This document shows positions 60,394 through 64,000 of a DNA stretch of 64,000 bases, piece after piece. The notes under the pieces were generated by a model that was given only the letters and a program-made list of their open reading frames with translations, was not told the origin of the DNA and did not search any database. The stretch covers positions 5,221,501 to 5,285,500 of the forward strand of contig NZ_CP009048.1 in the NCBI RefSeq assembly GCF_000746525.1. Direction: 5' to 3'. The position numbers were made by a program, and so were the translations under genes. Source of the DNA: Pseudomonas alkylphenolica (GTDB taxonomy: Bacteria; Pseudomonadota; Gammaproteobacteria; Pseudomonadales; Pseudomonadaceae). Each line of letters starts with the position of its first letter. The first letter of the stretch is position 1.

Positions 60394-62134
60394 AACTGTT
60401 CGCGCCGTCCTTGACTACCAGAATGTCTTCCATGATCAGGTACTGCAGATCCGAGCCGAAGAACATGTTCAGAGCGTCGGTCGGCGAGCAGATCATTGGC
60501 TCGCCACGACGGTTGAGCGAGGTATTGAGCGACACGCCGTTGCCGGTCAGGTCTTCCAGCGCCTTCATCATGTCGTAATAGCGCGGGTTGTACTCGCGCT
60601 TGAGCACCTGGGCCCGCGAGGTGCCGTCTTCGTGGACGACTTCCGGCACGCGGGTCTTCCACTCTTCGGCGACTTCGAAGGTGAAGGTCATGAAGGGCGC
60701 CGGGTGATCGATCTTGATCATCTGCGGGGCGACGGTGTCGAGCATCGACGGGCAGAAAGGCCTCCAGCGCTCGCGGAACTTGATCTGGTGGTTGATGCGG
60801 TCGGCGACGCCGGCAACGCTCGGGCAACCGATGATCGAACGACCGCCCAGCGCGCGCGGACCAAACTCCATGCGGCCCTGGAACCAGGCCACCGGGTTGC
60901 CGTCGACCATGATCTTGGCGATCTGCTCCGGCATGTTCTCGAGCTTGCGCCATTTCGGCTTGCTCGGGTGACGGGCACAGGCGGCGATCACGTCCTCGTT
61001 GGAGTACGCAGGGCCGAGGTAGACGTGCTCCATCTTCTCGACCGGCACACCGCGGGCGTGGGAAACGTATGCAGCCGCACCGACCGCGGTACCGGCGTCG
61101 CCGGAAGCCGGCTGGACGAACAGTTCCTTGAGGTCAGGACGGGCAATGATCTTCTGGTTGAGTTTGACGTTCAGTGCGCAACCGCCAGCGAAAGCCAGCT
61201 TGCCGGTTTCCTTGAGGATGTCGCCCAGGTAGTGGTCGATCATCTGCAGGGCGATTTTCTCGAACAGCGCCTGCATGCTGGCGGCGTAGTGGATGTACGG
61301 CTCGTCGGCGATGTCGCCTTCGCGCTTGGGACCCAGCCACTCGATCAGCTTCGGCGAGAAATAGAAACCTTTGCCCTTCTCTTTGTAGCGGCGCAGGCCG
61401 ATAACGTTTGCGTAGTCGGTGTTGATCACCAGCTCGCCGTTCTCGAAGCTGGCCAGACGCGAGAAGTCATATTTGCTGGCGTCGCCATAAGGGGCCATGC
61501 CCATGACCTTGAACTCGCCGTCGAGCATCTCGAAGCCGAGGAACTCGGTGATCGCGCCGTACAGGCCGCCCAACGAATCCGGGTCGAAGAATTCCTTGAT
61601 CTTGTGGATCTTGCCGTTTTCGCCATAACCGAAGAAGGTCGTGGCGTACTCGCCCTTGCCGTCAATGCCGAGGATCGCGGTTTTTTCCTTGAAACCCGAG
61701 CAGTGGTAGGCGCTGGAAGCGTGCGCGAGGTGGTGCTCGACCGGTTCGATCTTGACCTTTTTCGGGTCGAAGCCCAGTTGTTCCAGGCACCAGACGATCT
61801 TCTTGCGGTAGCGCTTGTAACGACGGTTGCCCATCAGAATCGCGTCAAGAGCACGATCCGGGGCGTACCAGTAGCGCTTGGCGTAGTGCCAGCGGGCTTT
61901 GCCGAACAGGCTGATCGGGGCGAACGGGATGGCCACCACGTCAACGTCGGAAGGCTTGATGCCAGCCTGCTCCAGGCAGAACTTCGCCGATTCGTAGGGC
62001 ATGCGGTTCTTTGCATGTTTGTCGCGCACGAAGCGCTCTTCTTCAGCGGCGGCAATCAGCTTGCCGTCGATGTACAGGGCCGCGGAAGGATCATGGCTAA
62101 GGGCGCCGGACAGGCCAAGAATCGTCAATGCCAA
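60377..62134 (-). CDS. Carbamoyltransferase (WapO-like)
   Basis: A 585-residue NodU/CmcH-type carbamoyltransferase. The YrdC-independent hallmark regions are seen: an N-terminal ASKHA-like ILGLSGALSHDPSAALY, the HLAHASSAYHCSGF His motif, FAGGCALNVKLNQ and FGPRALGGRSIIGCP, with a C-terminal carbamoyl-phosphate domain. In Pseudomonas aeruginosa WapO carbamoylates the inner-core heptose; the same is likely here. The start is taken as the TTG at 62134 with GAGGC upstream, because the family N-terminus begins there; the 27-codon upstream extension has no similarity. Confidence 0.83.
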   Translation of the reverse strand: MALTILGLSGALSHDPSAALYIDGKLIAAAEEERFVRDKHAKNRMPYESAKFCLEQAGIKPSDVDVVAIPFAPISLFGKARWHYAKRYWYAPDRALDAILMGNRRYKRYRKKIVWCLEQLGFDPKKVKIEPVEHHLAHASSAYHCSGFKEKTAILGIDGKGEYATTFFGYGENGKIHKIKEFFDPDSLGGLYGAITEFLGFEMLDGEFKVMGMAPYGDASKYDFSRLASFENGELVINTDYANVIGLRRYKEKGKGFYFSPKLIEWLGPKREGDIADEPYIHYAASMQALFEKIALQMIDHYLGDILKETGKLAFAGGCALNVKLNQKIIARPDLKELFVQPASGDAGTAVGAAAYVSHARGVPVEKMEHVYLGPAYSNEDVIAACARHPSKPKWRKLENMPEQIAKIMVDGNPVAWFQGRMEFGPRALGGRSIIGCPSVAGVADRINHQIKFRERWRPFCPSMLDTVAPQMIKIDHPAPFMTFTFEVAEEWKTRVPEVVHEDGTSRAQVLKREYNPRYYDMMKALEDLTGNGVSLNTSLNRRGEPMICSPTDALNMFFGSDLQYLIMEDILVVKDGANSYDVQG

Positions 62135-62218
62135 GGGTCTAGCCTCTTCAATCTGTAAATATGCGCCCTGGCCCCTTGGGGCGAGCGGCAACGAAAGAGC
62201 GGGATTATAACGCAAACT

Positions 62219-62288
62219 GTAGGAGCGGGCTTGCCCCGCGATTGCGAGCTGTCAGTCACATCGCATCGCGGGGCAAGCCCGCTCCCAC
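62219..62288. repeat. REP pair upstream of wapO / after rlmJ
   Basis: Inverted cores (62219-62242 and 62265-62288) with a 22-base spacer, nearly identical in layout and spacer to the pair at 63179-63248. Confidence 0.9.
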
Positions 62289-62296
62289 ACCAACAC

Positions 62297-63133
62297 CTAC
62301 TCGGCGATCAGCCAGTCCATGCGCCAGCTACCCTGGGTCTGCGCCAGCACCTGGGACAACCACGGCAGCAGCTCACGCAACTCCTCCTCAAGCCCCCATG
62401 GCGGGTTGGCGATGGCCAGGCCCGAACCATTGAGGCCCTGCGGACTGTCCTGCGGATGCACGTACAGCTCAACGCGCAGCAACTTTGGCGCGCCAGTGCT
62501 GGTCAGGTCCTGATAGAAGCGCACCAGCTGGCGCTGATCCTTGATCGGGTACCAGATCGCCGCGACGGTCTGGCGCATGCGACTGATTGCCTCTTTCAAG
62601 GCAACTGTGCAGCGCTTGAGCTCGTCAGCCTGCTCGAAGGGCGGATCGATCAGCATCACTGCGCGCTTTTCCTGCACCGGCAGCAACGCCCGCGGCACAT
62701 GCCAGCCCTCACCCAGGTGCACGGCGACGCGCGGATCCTTCTTCATGTTGTCCTTGAGCATGCGCCCGTCTTCGGGGTGCTTCTCGTTGAGCAACACGCG
62801 GTCCTGCTGACGCGCCAGGCGCCGGGCAAGCTCGGGCGAGCCCGGGTAATAGCGCAGCTCGCCGTCGGGGTTCATCTTGCGCAGGATACGCAGATAGTCA
62901 GCGGTAACCTCTGGCAGGTCATCACGCCCCCAAAGCCGGCCGACACCTTCGATCCACTCGCCGGTACGCGTCGCCTGGTCGCCCTGCAAGTCATACAGAC
63001 CGAGGCCAGCGTGGGTGTCGAGGTAGGCGAACGGCTGCTCCTTGCGCGACATCAGCGCAATAAGGCGGGTCAACACGAGGTGTTTGAAGACGTCGGCGTG
63101 GTTGCCGGCGTGAAAGGCGTGACGATAGTTCAT
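62297..63133 (-). CDS. rlmJ: 23S rRNA (adenine-2030-N6)-methyltransferase
   Basis: A 278-residue Rossmann-fold methyltransferase that modifies A2030 of 23S rRNA. It begins MNYRHAFHAGNHADVFKHLV, has the SAM-binding YLDTHAGLG segment and the catalytic DPPF (in MLIDPPFEQADEL). No strong ribosome site is seen but the family N-terminus starts at this ATG. It sits alone between two REP pairs. Confidence 0.95.
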   Translation of the reverse strand: MNYRHAFHAGNHADVFKHLVLTRLIALMSRKEQPFAYLDTHAGLGLYDLQGDQATRTGEWIEGVGRLWGRDDLPEVTADYLRILRKMNPDGELRYYPGSPELARRLARQQDRVLLNEKHPEDGRMLKDNMKKDPRVAVHLGEGWHVPRALLPVQEKRAVMLIDPPFEQADELKRCTVALKEAISRMRQTVAAIWYPIKDQRQLVRFYQDLTSTGAPKLLRVELYVHPQDSPQGLNGSGLAIANPPWGLEEELRELLPWLSQVLAQTQGSWRMDWLIAE

Positions 63134-63178
63134 GGCAACTCCTGCAAGACCGTGCAGTTTACCTTGTCATGCTGAACT

Positions 63179-63248
63179 GTGGGAGCGGGCTTGCCCCGCG
63201 ATTGCAGACAGTCAGTGACATAGCATCGCGGGGCAAGCCCGCTCCCAC
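63179..63248. repeat. REP pair between rlmJ and putP
   Basis: Inverted cores (63179-63202 and 63225-63248) with a 22-base spacer that matches the one at 62243-62264 at most positions. Confidence 0.9.
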
Positions 63249-63268
63249 CAAAGCCTGCGCTATAAACA

Positions 63269-63304
63269 ACAACGGCCCGGACTCTTGCGAGGCCGGGCCG
63301 TTGT
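63269..63304 (-). terminator. Terminator after putP
   Basis: On the minus strand ACAACGGCCCGG pairs perfectly with CCGGGCCGTTGT and is followed by TGTTTAT. The putP stop lies 21 bases upstream of the hairpin. Confidence 0.75.
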
Positions 63305-63325
63305 CAGACAGCAATCTAACCGCGA

Positions 63326-64000
63326 TTACTTGCCGGCGTGGTACGCCGCATCTGCAGTTTCGAAACGCGAGACCATCGCCTTGCTCGGGCTACCGAGCTT
63401 GCTGAATACGAAGATTGCCAGGCTGGCCAGAATGAAGCCCGGAATGATTTCGTACAGACCCATGGTGTCGAATTTCTTCCACAGGATCACGGTCACGGCA
63501 CCGACGATGATGCCAGCCAGCGCACCATTGCGGGTCATGCCTTTCCACAGTACCGAGATCAGCACCACAGGACCGAAGGCGGCACCGAAGCCGGCCCAGG
63601 CGTAGGCCACCAGGCCCAGAACGCGGTTCTCAGGGTTGGCAGCCAGGGCGATGGCGATCAGCGCAACGGCCAGCACCATCAGACGACCGACCCAGACCAG
63701 CTCGACCTGCGATGCATTCTTGCGCAGGAAGGTTTTGTAGAAGTCTTCGGTCAGGGCGCTGGAGCACACCAGCAGCTGGCAGCTCAGGGTACTCATGACG
63801 GCAGCCAGGATGGCCGACAGCAGCACACCGGCGATCCACGGGTTGAACAGGATCTTGGCCAGCTCGATGAACACACGCTCGTGGTTCTCGGTAACCGGAC
63901 CGGCAACATCAGGATGCGCCGAGAAGTAGGCGATACCGAAGAAGCCAACGGCACAGGTACCGGCCAGGCACAGGATCATCCAGGTCATGGAGATGCGGCG
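63326..64000 (-). CDS. putP: Sodium/proline symporter (3' part, cut by window end)
   Basis: The last 224 residues of a sodium-solute symporter; the 5' part lies beyond the window. The membrane segments and the conserved GVLLSAILAAVMSTLSCQLLVCSSAL helix, with Ser and Thr residues that bind sodium in PutP, identify it as PutP. The C-terminal AYHAGK tail is short. It is not truncated by the sequence itself, only by the window. Confidence 0.9.
   Translation of the reverse strand, partial: RRISMTWMILCLAGTCAVGFFGIAYFSAHPDVAGPVTENHERVFIELAKILFNPWIAGVLLSAILAAVMSTLSCQLLVCSSALTEDFYKTFLRKNASQVELVWVGRLMVLAVALIAIALAANPENRVLGLVAYAWAGFGAAFGPVVLISVLWKGMTRNGALAGIIVGAVTVILWKKFDTMGLYEIIPGFILASLAIFVFSKLGSPSKAMVSRFETADAAYHAGK

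Overview
This window looks like chromosome of a Pseudomonas species, most likely of the P. putida group. The GC content is high. The gene order mcp-purA-hisZ-hflCKX-hfq-miaA-mutL-amiB-tsaE-nnr, then queG-orn-rsgA-motAB-rhdA-psd-serB, parC/parE, nudF, thiC, tolC, waaA, hldE-msbA and an LPS-core cluster is a typical Pseudomonas core backbone. Nine loci carry a Pseudomonas-type REP sequence (core ATCGCGGGGCAAG...CCGCTCCCAC), eight of them as inverted pairs. I see no rRNA, tRNA, prophage, insertion sequence or CRISPR array.

Layout. (1) 1-4.7 kb: an iron(III) ABC importer pair (binding protein and permease, no ATPase) behind a good Fur-box match, then a chemoreceptor. (2) 4.8-17 kb, minus strand: purA, hisZ, then the housekeeping run hflC-hflK-hflX-hfq-miaA-mutL-amiB-tsaE-nnr, read towards lower coordinates and densely overlapped. 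(3) 17-30.5 kb: queG, a TRIC channel, orn, rsgA, a small TIR-like gene with a 19-codon leader ORF, motAB under a clear FliA-type promoter, an HDOD protein, rhdA-psd, serB, an AhpA-type membrane protein and a PqiC-type lipoprotein. (4) 30.6-39 kb: a minus-strand series nudF-DUF1249-cpdA-yqiA-parE-(phytase-like)-(retropepsin-like)-parC with many overlaps. (5) 39-45 kb: a lipoprotein, cytX and thiC (thiC behind a TPP riboswitch), and tolC. (6) 45-51 kb: waaA, a LysR regulator divergent from an SMR efflux pump, an FAD oxidoreductase, an aldo/keto reductase and an unknown protein. (7) 50.8-62.1 kb: envelope and LPS core genes (hldE, msbA, a Ttg8/WaaP-like kinase fold protein, two glycosyltransferases, a DnpA-like PIG-L deacetylase, Mig-14-like, WapH-like and WapO-like proteins). 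(8) 62.3-64 kb: rlmJ between two near-identical REP pairs, and the 3' part of putP, cut by the window end.

Most of the window is conserved core genome. The best candidate for something undescribed is the isolated TIR-like gene at 20862-21344, whose start overlaps the stop of a short leader ORF. Other points worth checking are the REP-coded C-terminus of queG, the near-identical REP units on both sides of rlmJ, a kinase-fold protein lacking the usual catalytic Asp, a basic-plus-membrane tail on a GT2 glycosyltransferase, and a LysR-type ATC-N9-GAT operator in the LysR/SMR gap.
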